DNA of 64,000 bases from Nitrospirota bacterium (GTDB taxonomy: Bacteria > Nitrospinota_A > UBA7883), in assembly GCA_024275315.1 (NCBI GenBank), contig JAJRZK010000003.1:1-64000 (forward strand). Reading direction: 5' to 3'. The notes beneath the pieces were generated by a model, which was not told where the DNA came from, made no database searches, and saw only the letters and a program-made list of their open reading frames with translations. Positions 35,865 through 45,024 of the stretch are shown here, piece after piece. The number at the start of each line of letters is the position of its first letter. The first letter of the stretch is position 1. The translations under genes were made by a program, and so were the position numbers.

Positions 35865-36179
35865 ATGGAAAGTACAAAACCAACCGCGCTACTGGGAGTG
35901 TCCGCGATCTTTTTCTGCCTTGTTACGGTGACTTCTTATTACAAGGAAAACGGCCTGAAAGATGTGGGCAAGCTCAAACAAGCCATCATCTCCGTTAAAA
36001 AGGAAAAATCCGATATTCGCCTGGAAAACGAGCGCATTCGCCAGGAGCTATCTTCCCTGAACAACTCCAACGCATATGTGGAGTCCATCGCAAGAGAGCA
36101 ACTGGGGCTTGTCAAGCCGAACGAGGTAGTGTACGAATTCATAGATGCGGAAAGACTCAAAGACACTTCAAGGATGTGA
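35865..36179 (+). CDS. ftsB: Cell division protein FtsB (septum formation initiator)
   Basis: A 104-residue single-pass protein. A short cytoplasmic N-terminus is followed by a membrane segment (about residues 9-26), then a coiled coil (LKQAIISVKKEKSDIRLENERIRQELSSL) and the C-terminal REQLGLVKPNEVVYEF block of FtsB/DivIC. It forms a complex with FtsL and FtsQ in the divisome. Placement after eno is conserved in many bacteria. Confidence 0.9.
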   Translation: MESTKPTALLGVSAIFFCLVTVTSYYKENGLKDVGKLKQAIISVKKEKSDIRLENERIRQELSSLNNSNAYVESIAREQLGLVKPNEVVYEFIDAERLKDTSRM

Positions 36180-36282
36180 GCGCCATTTGCCAAAGATGAC
36201 CGGCCCTATCCGCGCTGATACCTGCCTGTGACATTATGTGTTAAAAGTTCTTTACAAACACTTGTGTAATTTGGTAGAAACA

Positions 36283-36296
36283 CCCGGTTAGCCGGG
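36283..36296 (+). promoter_or_regulatory. Small hairpin in the rpsO leader
   Basis: CCCGG (36283-36287) pairs with CCGGG (36292-36296) around TTAG, 34 bases before rpsO. It might take part in S15 autoregulation, but the pseudoknot known in E. coli is not evident. Confidence 0.35.
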
Positions 36297-36329
36297 AAGC
36301 ATAAAAAAAAGAGAAAGAGGTATAAACTA

Positions 36330-36599
36330 ATGACTGTTCTTAAGGAGCGGAAAGCGGAAATAATGGAAAAGTTCCGCACCGCCGAAAGCGACACGGGTTC
36401 TCCCGAAGTACAGATCGCTCTTTTGACAGAGCGAATCACAAATCTTACCGAGCACTTCAAATCACACAAAAAAGATTTCCATTCGCGCAGGGGCCTGCTG
36501 ATGATGGTGAACAAAAGGCGGCGGTTGCTCGACTATATCAAAAAGAAGAATTTTCAGCGATACAAGGATATAATAGGCGCGCTTGGTATCAGGCGTTGA
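36330..36599 (+). CDS. rpsO: 30S ribosomal protein S15
   Basis: An 89-residue S15, the usual length, with [35 protein letters not shown] and [14 protein letters not shown]. It binds 16S rRNA in the platform early in assembly. It precedes pnp, the conserved arrangement. Confidence 0.97.
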   Translation: MTVLKERKAEIMEKFRTAESDTGSPEVQIALLTERITNLTEHFKSHKKDFHSRRGLLMMVNKRRRLLDYIKKKNFQRYKDIIGALGIRR

Positions 36600-36718
36600 T
36601 AACCAGCTTCCTGTTTGGCGGCCGGTCCGCATTCTTGACATATCGATCACCACGAACAACCCAGATTTAAGCCGACTCTCCCCTTTAAGGCCAGGACTGA
36701 AACTAAGGAAAGAACAAG

Positions 36719-38920
36719 ATGCAAATAGAAAGAGTGGAATTACAACTAGGCGAAAAAACATTGTTTATAGAAACCGGACTCCTCGCCAAACAGGCCGCCG
36801 GTTCTGTGGTTGTAGGTTTTGAGGAAACGTTGATACTGGCCGCCACCACAGCCTCCGACACACCGCGTGAAGGTGTGGATTTCCTGCCGTTGACCGTTGA
36901 TTACAGAGACAGAACCTCTGCGGCGGGCCGTATCCCGGGTGGTTTTTTTAAACGGGAGGCGCGCCCATCGGACAGGGAAACACTGACCTCGCGCCTTGTG
37001 GACAGGACGATCCGGCCCATGTTCGCCGATGGTTACGCCAACGAAACCCAGATCATCATCAACCCGCTTTCTTTTGACTATGAACACGAGACAAACGTTC
37101 TGGCCATAACAGGCGCCTCGGCCAGCCTGATGATCTCGCCACTGCCGTTTACCGCCCCGGTTTCCGGTGTCCGCATCGGCAGGGTAGAAGGTGAGCTGAT
37201 CTGCAACCCAACTATCGAGCAATTGAAAAAATCGGATATCAACCTGCTGCTAAGCGGCACCGAGGAATCGCTGGTCATGGTCGAAGGTGGCGGGAATGAA
37301 ATATCCGAAGATGACCTGATCGCGGCTATGGAGTTCGGACATGAATGGATAAAGAAAATCTGCCGAATCCAGAAGGAACTCGCCGCAAAAGCCGGCAAAC
37401 AGAAAATGGAGATTCCACAGCCGGAGGAGAGCGCGCAGGTTGGGGAAATCCTGGCGAAAGTTGAAAGTTCCCTTAAAGAAGCGGTGTTAACACCTGGCAA
37501 GGAAGAGCGATCCAAAGCGTTGAAGGCCCTCCGTAACAGCGCGATCAAGGAACTCATGGGGGATGACGAGGACGAAACCAGGAAAGCCGCACTCAAGGAG
37601 GCGTTCGGGACTGTTCAAAAACAATTTGTGCGAAACATGATTTTAAATGAAGGTCTCCGAGCCGATGGCAGGGATCTGCGCCAGATCCGTGACATCAGTA
37701 TCGCGGTAGACGCCCTTCCACGAACTCATGGTTCATGCCTGTTCACCCGTGGCGAGACCCAAGCGCTGGTGACCACCACTCTTGGCTCCGGTCAGGACGA
37801 GCTGACGGTCGACAACCTGGAGGGACGTTTCGTTCGAAACTTCTTTTTACATTATAATTTCCCGCCGTTTTGTGTGGGGGAGGTAAAAAGGATGATGGGT
37901 CCGGGGCGCAGGGAAATAGGTCATGGCTCTCTTGCAGAGCGCGCCATCGAACCTGTCATACCATCGATCGAAGATTTTCCGTATACCATCCGTGTCGTGT
38001 CTGAAATTCTGGAGTCAAACGGTTCATCATCCATGGCCAGTGTTTGCGGGGCGGCGATGAGCCTCATGGACGCAGGGGTGCCTATCAAGGCCCCGGTGGC
38101 CGGCATAGCCATGGGCCTGGTGCAGGAGGGAGACAAAGTCGCCATCTTGTCCGACATCCTGGGGATGGAGGACGCCCTTGGGGATATGGACTTTAAAGTC
38201 GCCGGTACCAGAAACGGAATAACCGCCGTGCAGATGGATATCAAAATAGAAGGCCTTAATGTGGATCTTCTCAAACGCGCCCTCGGCCAGGCTCTGGATG
38301 GACGGTTGCACATTCTCGACAAGATGGATGAAATCTTGTCCAAACCACGGGAAAACCTGAACGAAAACGCTCCTCGAATTCATACCATCAAGATTCATCC
38401 GGACAAAATCCGCGATATCATCGGACCTGGCGGAAAGGTTATCAAGGGGATAGTCGCCGACACCGGTTGCCAGGTCGAGGTAAACGACGATGGCATAGTA
38501 AAGATATTCTCCAAGGACGAGGCGCAACTCCAGGCCGCCATAGGTATCGTGGAATATATTACCCAGGAAGCCGTTGTGGGCAAGATATATAACGGGACTG
38601 TCAGGAGGATCGCTGATTTCGGAGCTTTTATCGAAATTTTCCCTGGCACAGACGGATTATGCCATATCAGCCAACTGGCCGATTTTCGCGTCGACTCTGT
38701 CGAGGATGTTTTCTCTGTCGGTGACGAAGTCCCTGTGAAAGTTATAGAAGTGGATCCGACCGGCAAGGTCAGGCTCTCCTACAAAGAGGCTGTCGCCGGA
38801 ACTGACCAGGAGTTGAAAAGCCCGCCGGCGTCGTCCAACCGGGGCGACAGGTACCAGGACTCCGGCAGGAGGGGCGGACCATCTCGCGGCGGCCGGGGTG
38901 ATAGAAACAACCGAAGATAA
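36719..38920 (+). CDS. pnp: Polynucleotide phosphorylase
   Basis: A 733-residue PNPase that degrades mRNA 3'-5' by phosphorolysis. It has two RNase PH domains (the second starts near TRGETQALVTTTLG), a helical linker between them, then KH (IRDIIGPGGKVIKGIVADTG) and S1 (GTVRRIADFGAFIEI) domains. The active-site aspartates lie in MLILSDILGMEDALGDMDFKV-type sequence, here IEDALGDMDFKV-like. The tail is Arg/Gly-rich. The stop overlaps the M16 peptidase by 23 bases. Confidence 0.97.
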   Translation: MQIERVELQLGEKTLFIETGLLAKQAAGSVVVGFEETLILAATTASDTPREGVDFLPLTVDYRDRTSAAGRIPGGFFKREARPSDRETLTSRLVDRTIRPMFADGYANETQIIINPLSFDYEHETNVLAITGASASLMISPLPFTAPVSGVRIGRVEGELICNPTIEQLKKSDINLLLSGTEESLVMVEGGGNEISEDDLIAAMEFGHEWIKKICRIQKELAAKAGKQKMEIPQPEESAQVGEILAKVESSLKEAVLTPGKEERSKALKALRNSAIKELMGDDEDETRKAALKEAFGTVQKQFVRNMILNEGLRADGRDLRQIRDISIAVDALPRTHGSCLFTRGETQALVTTTLGSGQDELTVDNLEGRFVRNFFLHYNFPPFCVGEVKRMMGPGRREIGHGSLAERAIEPVIPSIEDFPYTIRVVSEILESNGSSSMASVCGAAMSLMDAGVPIKAPVAGIAMGLVQEGDKVAILSDILGMEDALGDMDFKVAGTRNGITAVQMDIKIEGLNVDLLKRALGQALDGRLHILDKMDEILSKPRENLNENAPRIHTIKIHPDKIRDIIGPGGKVIKGIVADTGCQVEVNDDGIVKIFSKDEAQLQAAIGIVEYITQEAVVGKIYNGTVRRIADFGAFIEIFPGTDGLCHISQLADFRVDSVEDVFSVGDEVPVKVIEVDPTGKVRLSYKEAVAGTDQELKSPPASSNRGDRYQDSGRRGGPSRGGRGDRNNRR

Positions 38921-40145
38921 CGAAATACAGATCGTCTGCGAGACGATTCCGTTTTTCAAATCGGTCTCGTTCGGGATCTGGGTTTTCGCCGGATCCCGGG
39001 ACGAGACGGATCAAAAGTCAGGCCTGTTTCATTTCCTGGAGCACCTTGTTTTCAAAGGCACCAAAACCAGGGACACAGCCGCTATCGCCATGGAGATAGA
39101 TGAGCTTGGCGGCCGTATAGACGCTTTTACTTCCCGCGAGATAACATGTTATTCTGGACATGTTATGGCCAGTCGGCTGGGTCGGGCGTTTGATATTGTG
39201 GCTGATATCATGCTCAACTCGGTTTTTCCGGAAAACGAGATGGAGATGGAGCGGCAGGTCATACTGGAGGAGATCCGCTCTGTAGAGGACAACCCGTCCG
39301 ATTATATCCATGACCAGCTTTATCCCGCCACGTGGAACGGTCACCCGCTGGGAAACCTGATCGCAGGCACAGCCGAGTCGGTAAAATCAATCACCCGCGA
39401 TGATCTTCTGGATCTGCGGGAGACGTTCTATCGCCCTCCGCAAATACTGATCGGCGCCTGCGGCATGATAGAGATGAATCAGCTTAAGGGGCTTGTGTCG
39501 AAATATTTCGGCCATCTGGCGCCTGCGAGAGTGGAAAGGCTCCTGATCAAACCAGAATTTTCATCGGGTGTGAGGGTCATAACGAAACCCATCGAGCAGG
39601 TGCATCTGCTGTTGGCATCCGAAGGACCGCCCATTTGCAGTCATAAACGGCACACTCTTTCGATTCTCAATACTATCCTCGGAGGGGGTGTGTCGTCGCG
39701 GCTTTTTCAGACGGTACGAGAACAGCGCGGCCTGGCCTATTCCATATACAGCTTTATCGACCAATACCTGGAGGCCGGGCTTTTCGGTGTGTACGCCGCA
39801 TGTTCTCCAGCCGCCGTAGAGCTACTGTGGGGGACAATAATGGACGAAATAAAAAGAATCACCGACATCCCGCCAACTCACGGGGAAATCGACCGCGCCA
39901 AAATCCAAAGTATAGATAATCTGATATTGTCCCAGGAGTCGCTTGGCGTTCGCCTGTCACAGGTAGCTCATCAGACCCTGTATTATGGCAAAGTTTTTTC
40001 CATGGATGAGATGATCAGCGATATCAGAAATGTTACAAAAAAAGAGGTGAGGGAGCTGGCGGACGAGCTACTGGGCAGGATGGATCTGGCTGTACTTGCG
40101 CTCGGCCCGGTGGACGAGGCGCAAATTCACTTTGAAAAACGTTAA
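38898..40145 (+). CDS. M16-family zinc peptidase
   Basis: A 415-residue pitrilysin-type peptidase. HFLEHLVFKG is the HxxEH zinc motif and the distal glutamate lies in the VILEEIRSVEDNP region. The C-terminal half has the R-Y-like substrate block seen in small processing peptidases (SSRLFQTVREQRGLAY). It starts at GTG 38898 and overlaps pnp by 23 bases. M16 genes next to pnp are common. The substrate is unknown. Confidence 0.88.
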   Translation: MIETTEDNEIQIVCETIPFFKSVSFGIWVFAGSRDETDQKSGLFHFLEHLVFKGTKTRDTAAIAMEIDELGGRIDAFTSREITCYSGHVMASRLGRAFDIVADIMLNSVFPENEMEMERQVILEEIRSVEDNPSDYIHDQLYPATWNGHPLGNLIAGTAESVKSITRDDLLDLRETFYRPPQILIGACGMIEMNQLKGLVSKYFGHLAPARVERLLIKPEFSSGVRVITKPIEQVHLLLASEGPPICSHKRHTLSILNTILGGGVSSRLFQTVREQRGLAYSIYSFIDQYLEAGLFGVYAACSPAAVELLWGTIMDEIKRITDIPPTHGEIDRAKIQSIDNLILSQESLGVRLSQVAHQTLYYGKVFSMDEMISDIRNVTKKEVRELADELLGRMDLAVLALGPVDEAQIHFEKR

Positions 40146-40158
40146 CATTACTTTACAG

Positions 40159-40473
40159 TCATTTGCCCTGCTTGATGATATCTTCGATTATCTTGCCAGC
40201 GATCTTATCACCACTTACATGATATTCGCCCTTGGCTATACTTTCTTTGATCGCCTGGATTTTCTCTTTTCGCACATCCGGCGTATCATGAACGGCAGAC
40301 TTGATCTTGCCGATTTCCCTGGCCATACCAGACACCGCCACTGTTTCTGACGACCGCACCTGAGAGGCGCCATCCCCGGATTTACCGCTCTTTACGGGCG
40401 CAGAGCGCTCCCGGCTCCTTAGCTCGTCTATTTTCGCTTGGTTATAGGCGTTGTCAGCTCCAAATATCTTCAT
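40159..40473 (-). CDS. flgM: Anti-sigma-28 factor FlgM
   Basis: From ATG 40473 the product is about 104 residues and has GGAGG eight bases before the ATG; a GTG at 40482 is an alternative. It has the FlgM pattern: a basic, disordered N-terminal half and a C-terminal sigma-binding helix region (VRKEKIQAIKESIAKGEYHVSGDKIAGKIIEDII). It holds sigma-28 inactive until the hook is complete and is then exported. The gene is isolated, convergent with the M16 gene and has a hairpin leader and a sigma-28-like promoter, so it may be fed back by sigma-28. Confidence 0.88.
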   Translation of the reverse strand: MKIFGADNAYNQAKIDELRSRERSAPVKSGKSGDGASQVRSSETVAVSGMAREIGKIKSAVHDTPDVRKEKIQAIKESIAKGEYHVSGDKIAGKIIEDIIKQGK

Positions 40474-40497
40474 CCTTATCACCTCCCAGTGATCCTG

Positions 40498-40521
40498 TTA
40501 AGGTTTCCGCTTAAACCTTAA
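40498..40521 (-). promoter_or_regulatory. Hairpin in the flgM 5' leader
   Basis: TTAAGGTTT and AAACCTTAA form a perfect 9-bp stem around a six-base loop. It lies between the sigma-28-like promoter and the ribosome-binding site and might control flgM mRNA stability or translation. Confidence 0.65.
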
Positions 40522-40525
40522 CTGC

Positions 40526-40553
40526 TTATCGGTATTGGATTGGTAAAACTTTA
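40526..40553 (-). promoter_or_regulatory. Sigma-28-like promoter of flgM
   Basis: The minus strand reads TAAA (40550-40553), 16 bases, then ACCGATAA (40526-40533). This is close to the FliA consensus TAAA-N15-GCCGATAA, and the bases after TAAA are GTTT, matching the extended -35 region. Confidence 0.75.
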
Positions 40554-40694
40554 GCATTTTCCTAAATGTATGTTATTGAATTAATGGAAGATAAAAAATA
40601 TTTCGTTTTTTTACCTTAAAAACATCCCCTCCTGTGACAGTTTCAACGGCGAAAACGCTTTTTATCGCCGCTGTTTATTTTAAAAACATACACT

Positions 40695-41051
40695 TTAGCG
40701 CATCCTGTCCATCAGCTCGGTTTTCCGCGTTTCATATTCTTTTCTGTCGCGCAAATATATCTCCCGGGCCTCTTCAAACATCGCCTCCTGGGTCGGGTTC
40801 ATTAAAAGATGATGAGGGTACCCAAGCTCCACCAATGATACGGCCTTGTCCAGGAACATGTCACAATGAGGACAAATCGACCCGCAACAATTGTCCACCA
40901 TCTCCGTTGTCACACCCAGAAGCTTCGCCACCTTTTCGGACACGTCGGAGCTTTGGTCCTTTTCCCCGCTGGCGGATTCCTGCCTGGACTTTTTGCGCTG
41001 ATTTTGACTTTCGGCCGCTTGTTGGCGAAGTTTATCCAGATAGTCGCTCAT
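40695..41051 (-). CDS. Unknown small protein with CC/CxxC cysteines
   Basis: A 118-residue protein that I do not recognise. The first 45 residues are hydrophilic (Gln, Lys, Ser, Glu rich). The middle holds NCCGSICPHCD, four cysteines that could bind a metal or form a redox pair, followed by a helical C-terminus with many charged residues. No signal peptide or membrane segment. It is monocistronic between flgM and tRNA-Glu. Confidence 0.55.
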   Translation of the reverse strand: MSDYLDKLRQQAAESQNQRKKSRQESASGEKDQSSDVSEKVAKLLGVTTEMVDNCCGSICPHCDMFLDKAVSLVELGYPHHLLMNPTQEAMFEEAREIYLRDRKEYETRKTELMDRMR

Positions 41052-41217
41052 AACATTTGGTTAACATGATACAGAACACGAAATGTAATGTCATCGAATA
41101 TCAGCTACCCTATAATTCGCCCCGTGGTTGTTCACGCCTGAATTTGCCGTAAACGCTGATATTGCTATACTAATCCAAGACGGTTATTGTATAATTTTCA
41201 GTTGTCATACCATCTTT

Positions 41218-41293
41218 GGCCCCATCGTCTAGTGGCCTAGGACGCCGCCCTCTCACGGCGGAAACAGGGGTTCGACTCCCCTTGGGGCTACCA
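41218..41293 (+). tRNA. tRNA-Glu (anticodon CTC)
   Basis: The acceptor stem GGCCCCA (41218-41224) pairs with TGGGGCT (41283-41289, first pair G-T), followed by A and encoded CCA. The anticodon stem CCGCC/GGCGG encloses CTCTCAC with anticodon CTC at 41252-41254, which reads GAG. A perfect -10 box TATAAT is at 41190-41195; its -35 box is poor. Confidence 0.95.
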
Positions 41294-41301
41294 GTTTTTC
41301 A

Positions 41302-41613
41302 TTAATTGGCGTTTGCCGTTAATTTCCTGAATCCCTCAGATAAAGAGCTACAGACAATTACGTTTCGTTGCTGTTTTCTTGCTACGTATTCAGCGCCTGA
41401 TCGTAGAAAACCATCGTTTGTTATTAATGCGTCACAGTAAGCTAAAGCCGGCGCCGCGTGCATGAGGTCACGGAGCCGTCGGGCGCCGCCCGGATGTGTC
41501 TTGTAATATTCCACCTTACTTGATAGGATTTCGGCAAACCGGATTTGCGTGGCAGGCCCGCCAGGCAAACGCCTGGCGGTATGTAACCCTAAGGATTGAC
41601 AGCAGGGTTGCAA
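41302..41613 (-). pseudogene. PIN-like nuclease C-terminal remnant (tentative)
   Basis: A 103-residue frame whose C-terminal part (AAPALAYCDALITNDGFLRSGAEYVARKQ) resembles the YCD-x-hhTxD block of PIN-type ribonucleases. The N-terminal active-site Asp and the antitoxin partner are missing. The frame start overlaps the leader of the downstream gene, so the true 5' end is probably lost. I call it a remnant with low confidence. Confidence 0.35.
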
Positions 41614-41640
41614 AAGGAATTATACAAGGGGCTTTAAAAC

Positions 41641-43281
41641 ATGAAAGCGTCCGATCTCTTAGTCCGTTCCCTCGAAAACGAAGGCGTCGAATATATATTC
41701 GGCATCCCCGGTGAAGAAAATCTCGAGTTTCTGGAATCATTGAGAAATTCGAAAATCAAGCTCATTCTCACCCGTCACGAGCAGGCCGCCGGATTCATGG
41801 CCGCCACCTATGGCAGGCTTACCGGCCGGGCCGGCGTATGCCTGTCAACTCTTGGGCCAGGCGCCACGAACTTCGTCACCGCCGCCGCGTACGCCCAGCT
41901 TGGCGCGATGCCGATGCTGATGATAACCGGCCAGAAACCTATCAAAAAAAGTAAGCAAGGCCGTTTCCAGATAGTCAACGTAGTAGAGATGATGAAGCCA
42001 CTCACCAAGTTCACGAGGCAGATCATCAACGGGAACACCATCCCGGTCCTGGTGCGTGAATCCATAAGAATCGCGCAGGAAGAGCGGCCCGGCGCGGTTC
42101 ACCTGGAGCTACCGGAGGACATTGCGTCCGAGGAATGCGACGCCGAGCTGTTCGAGGTTGTAAAGGTCAGCCGCCCCAGTCCCGACTTATACGTGATCGA
42201 TAAAGCGATTTCGATGATTCACGCGTCCAAAACGCCGCTTCTTCTCGTGGGCGCCGGGGCGAACCGGAACAGGACATGCAAGCAACTGCGCAAGTTTGTG
42301 GAAATCACGGGCATTTACTCGTTCGACACACAAATGGGGAAAGGTCTGATAGACGAGCGAGACCCCCACTTTCTCGGCACCGCGGCGCTGAGCAACCAGG
42401 ACTACCTCCACTGCGCCATCGACCGCGCCGACCTCATCATCAACGTTGGCCACGATGTTATCGAAAAGCCCCCCTTCTTCATGGAACGGGGGGGGACAAA
42501 AGTCATCCACATCAATTATTTCTCGGCCAACATCGACGAGGTTTATTTTCCACAGCTCGACGTGGTGGGAGATATCGCCGACAGCATAAACAAGCTTAAC
42601 GAAAGAATAGAAAAACAGGAGCATTGGGATTTCAGCTATTACGAGCGTGTGAAAAAGGAGATCGAATTCCATATCCAGGAGGGAAGCGACAACATGGGGT
42701 TTCCCATAAAACCGCAACACCTGGTTTCCAGTGTCAGGTCCGTCATGCCTTACGATGGAACGATATGCCTTGACAACGGCGTCTACAAAATCTGGTTCGC
42801 TAGGAACTACAAGGCGTACCGTTCCAACACCGTCCTGCTTGACAACGCTCTTGCGACGATGGGCGCTGGCCTGCCCTCCGCGATAGGCGCAAAAATTGTC
42901 TATCCCGAAAGAAAGGTTATGGCGATCTGCGGTGACGGCGGGTTCATGATGAACTCGCAGGAGATTGAAACCGCTGTCCGCCTGAAGCTGGACATAGTGG
43001 CGCTGGTTTTAAGGGACAACGCTTTTGGAATGATCAAATGGAAGCAGGCCGGTATGGGGTTTGAAGACTATGGACTCGATTATGGGAATCCCGATTTTGT
43101 CAAATATGCGGAGAGTTACGGCGCCAAAGGGTGCAGGCTCGAATCGGCCGAGCAACTCACGCCCCTTATGGCCGAGTGCCGCGACAGCCCCGGCGTTCAT
43201 GTTATCGAAATTCCGGTGGATTATTCGGAAAATGAAAAGGTGCTTATCGAGGAATTAAAAGCCAGAACATGCATTTTATAG
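41641..43281 (+). CDS. Acetolactate synthase-like thiamine-diphosphate enzyme
   Basis: A 546-residue ThDP enzyme. The N-terminal GVEYIFGIPGEENLEF has the proton-relay Glu, STLGPGATNFVTAAAYAQLG is the substrate loop, and CGDGGFMMNSQEIETAVRLKLDIVALVLRDNAFG is the ThDP/Mg site (GDGG...N). It resembles catabolic AlsS or acetolactate synthase large subunits, which join two pyruvates. No small regulatory subunit gene is near, favouring a catabolic or non-biosynthetic type. Other ThDP carboligases cannot be excluded. Confidence 0.8.
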   Translation: MKASDLLVRSLENEGVEYIFGIPGEENLEFLESLRNSKIKLILTRHEQAAGFMAATYGRLTGRAGVCLSTLGPGATNFVTAAAYAQLGAMPMLMITGQKPIKKSKQGRFQIVNVVEMMKPLTKFTRQIINGNTIPVLVRESIRIAQEERPGAVHLELPEDIASEECDAELFEVVKVSRPSPDLYVIDKAISMIHASKTPLLLVGAGANRNRTCKQLRKFVEITGIYSFDTQMGKGLIDERDPHFLGTAALSNQDYLHCAIDRADLIINVGHDVIEKPPFFMERGGTKVIHINYFSANIDEVYFPQLDVVGDIADSINKLNERIEKQEHWDFSYYERVKKEIEFHIQEGSDNMGFPIKPQHLVSSVRSVMPYDGTICLDNGVYKIWFARNYKAYRSNTVLLDNALATMGAGLPSAIGAKIVYPERKVMAICGDGGFMMNSQEIETAVRLKLDIVALVLRDNAFGMIKWKQAGMGFEDYGLDYGNPDFVKYAESYGAKGCRLESAEQLTPLMAECRDSPGVHVIEIPVDYSENEKVLIEELKARTCIL

Positions 43282-43449
43282 ACCCACTCAACGCCGGGTT
43301 GCGTCGGTCAATCAGCCCGTCTGGAGGCGGGCGAGCCTCCTGCGGTTCCAATCGTGGTGATGCGCCTTTGCCGGTGCGGGCGCTCCCGAAGCGGTCCATA
43401 TGGCGCCGCTCCGGCGCTGGTTGCAATTCCAGGCTTTTAGTCACTTGAC

Positions 43450-44874
43450 ATGGACAATCATCCGATACGAGTTGTTCATTGCTCATTGTCCGCCGGTGGG
43501 CTCGGCGGTGGGTTGGAGCGCATGGAGACGCTTCTTTACCGTTATCTCGACCGAAACCTGTTCGACCCGGCGTGGGTTGTGATGACCGAAAGAGCGCCCG
43601 GTCTGGCCCAGTACGATCCGTCCATTCCATACGTTTACACCGGCCTTGAAAACCGTTTCGGCCGATTGCTTGGGGAGCTGTCGAACGCGGATATAGTGGT
43701 GTTCAACGGTGGGTTCGACCCGGTTGTGTGCCAGGCGGCGAAAATTTCGAAAGTCCCGGCCCTCGTGGAAATAATAAGCAACACGGCTCCCAGCCAGGAG
43801 CATGTCGAGGTCGATCTTTCCATCTGTGTTTCCGAAACTGTTAAAAGCGTGCAACCACACCCGGAAAAGGCGACGGTGATACTTAACGGAGTGGAGCTGG
43901 AGCGGTTCACTTTCGAACCGGGGGATGGGCCGGCGGAAACTGTCGCGATCCTGGAGGCGGGCAGACGTGACAAGCCGGTGAGGTTTCACCTGGATGAGCT
44001 CGCCGACGACCTCCTGCCGCCGGATTCCAGAGTGGAGCTGTGGCTTGCGGGCCGTGGGCAGGTTGGACAATCGACCGACAGGATTCGGTATCTCGGGATT
44101 GTCGACAAGATAGAGCAGGTGTACGGCCAGGCGGACATCCTTGTTATGCTTTCGGAAAAAGAAGCGCTGGGGCTTTGCGCCATCGAGGCCATGGCGTGCG
44201 GATGCGTCCCTGTTGTCGCGGCCGACACCGGGTTGCGGGAGGTGGTGACTGATGGTGTAAACGGCTTTACCGTGGACGCCACGGACAGGGCGACGGTGAC
44301 GGCCACCATACAACATGCCATTGAGATGGTCAGAACCGATTCATGGGAAAAAATGCGCCATGAAGCCCGAAAAACCGCAGAGCAAAAATTCGACATCCGC
44401 AGATGTGTAAGAAAATATGAACAGGCTTTTATGGAGGTGGTGAAGAAAAAGGGCAGAAGACGCGATCCCGGACCAACGCAGGGGGAGCCTGCGCCCGATG
44501 TCGACCTAGCGGACGCCTTTTTTTCCCTGTCGACAGGCGACGACAGGTTAGTGCGGCAGGCTGTGACCAGGATGGAGGGCCGAAAAGAAAAACTTCAGCA
44601 CCCAAAAGCCATCTCGGCCGCTCGTTCGCTGGGGGAGCATTTCACGGCTAACGGAGCGCCCGACCTGGCGCTGGCGGTCTATTCCACTCTTTTCAGGTCA
44701 GGATCCACAGATCCGGAAACCATAATGATGAAAACGGAGGCAGAGCTGGGTTTGGGAAAGGTTTCCGATGCGGTCGGAACACTGAAAACCGGAATAAAAC
44801 TCAATCCGGACGTGGCGGATTTGCCGGATCTGCTCGACGCTCTTGAATCCAGGTTAAGCAGGGGTCAAACCTGA
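43450..44874 (+). CDS. Glycosyltransferase family 4 with TPR-like C-terminus
   Basis: A 474-residue protein. Residues 1 to about 335 form a short GT-B enzyme: VHCSLSAGGLGGGLERMETLL at the N-terminus and SEKEALGLCAIEAMACGCVPVVA with the E-x7-E motif at about 234-252. After a linker (PGPTQGEPAPD), residues from about 360 to 474 are helical and TPR-like. It heads a four-gene plus-strand run with a radical SAM enzyme, FkbM methyltransferase and a spermidine-synthase-like protein. A TPR-bearing GT near a methyltransferase could modify a protein such as flagellin; that is speculative. Confidence 0.82.
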   Translation: MDNHPIRVVHCSLSAGGLGGGLERMETLLYRYLDRNLFDPAWVVMTERAPGLAQYDPSIPYVYTGLENRFGRLLGELSNADIVVFNGGFDPVVCQAAKISKVPALVEIISNTAPSQEHVEVDLSICVSETVKSVQPHPEKATVILNGVELERFTFEPGDGPAETVAILEAGRRDKPVRFHLDELADDLLPPDSRVELWLAGRGQVGQSTDRIRYLGIVDKIEQVYGQADILVMLSEKEALGLCAIEAMACGCVPVVAADTGLREVVTDGVNGFTVDATDRATVTATIQHAIEMVRTDSWEKMRHEARKTAEQKFDIRRCVRKYEQAFMEVVKKKGRRRDPGPTQGEPAPDVDLADAFFSLSTGDDRLVRQAVTRMEGRKEKLQHPKAISAARSLGEHFTANGAPDLALAVYSTLFRSGSTDPETIMMKTEAELGLGKVSDAVGTLKTGIKLNPDVADLPDLLDALESRLSRGQT

Positions 44875-45024
44875 CTGTTCATAAATGGAATAGCCTTTGC
44901 GCTGTTTAGTGACGACAAAAAAATGTCGCGATAACAAGCGGGTTCGGTTATCTAATTGTTATACAAGCGGTTTTGCAAGCAAATAGAGCTAACCCTTTTT
45001 GTGGAAGATACCGATATAGACATT

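Noticed and set aside
43282-43449. Gap between the acetolactate-synthase-like gene and the glycosyltransferase
   Set aside because: GC-rich, no hairpin with T run and no promoter that I could support.
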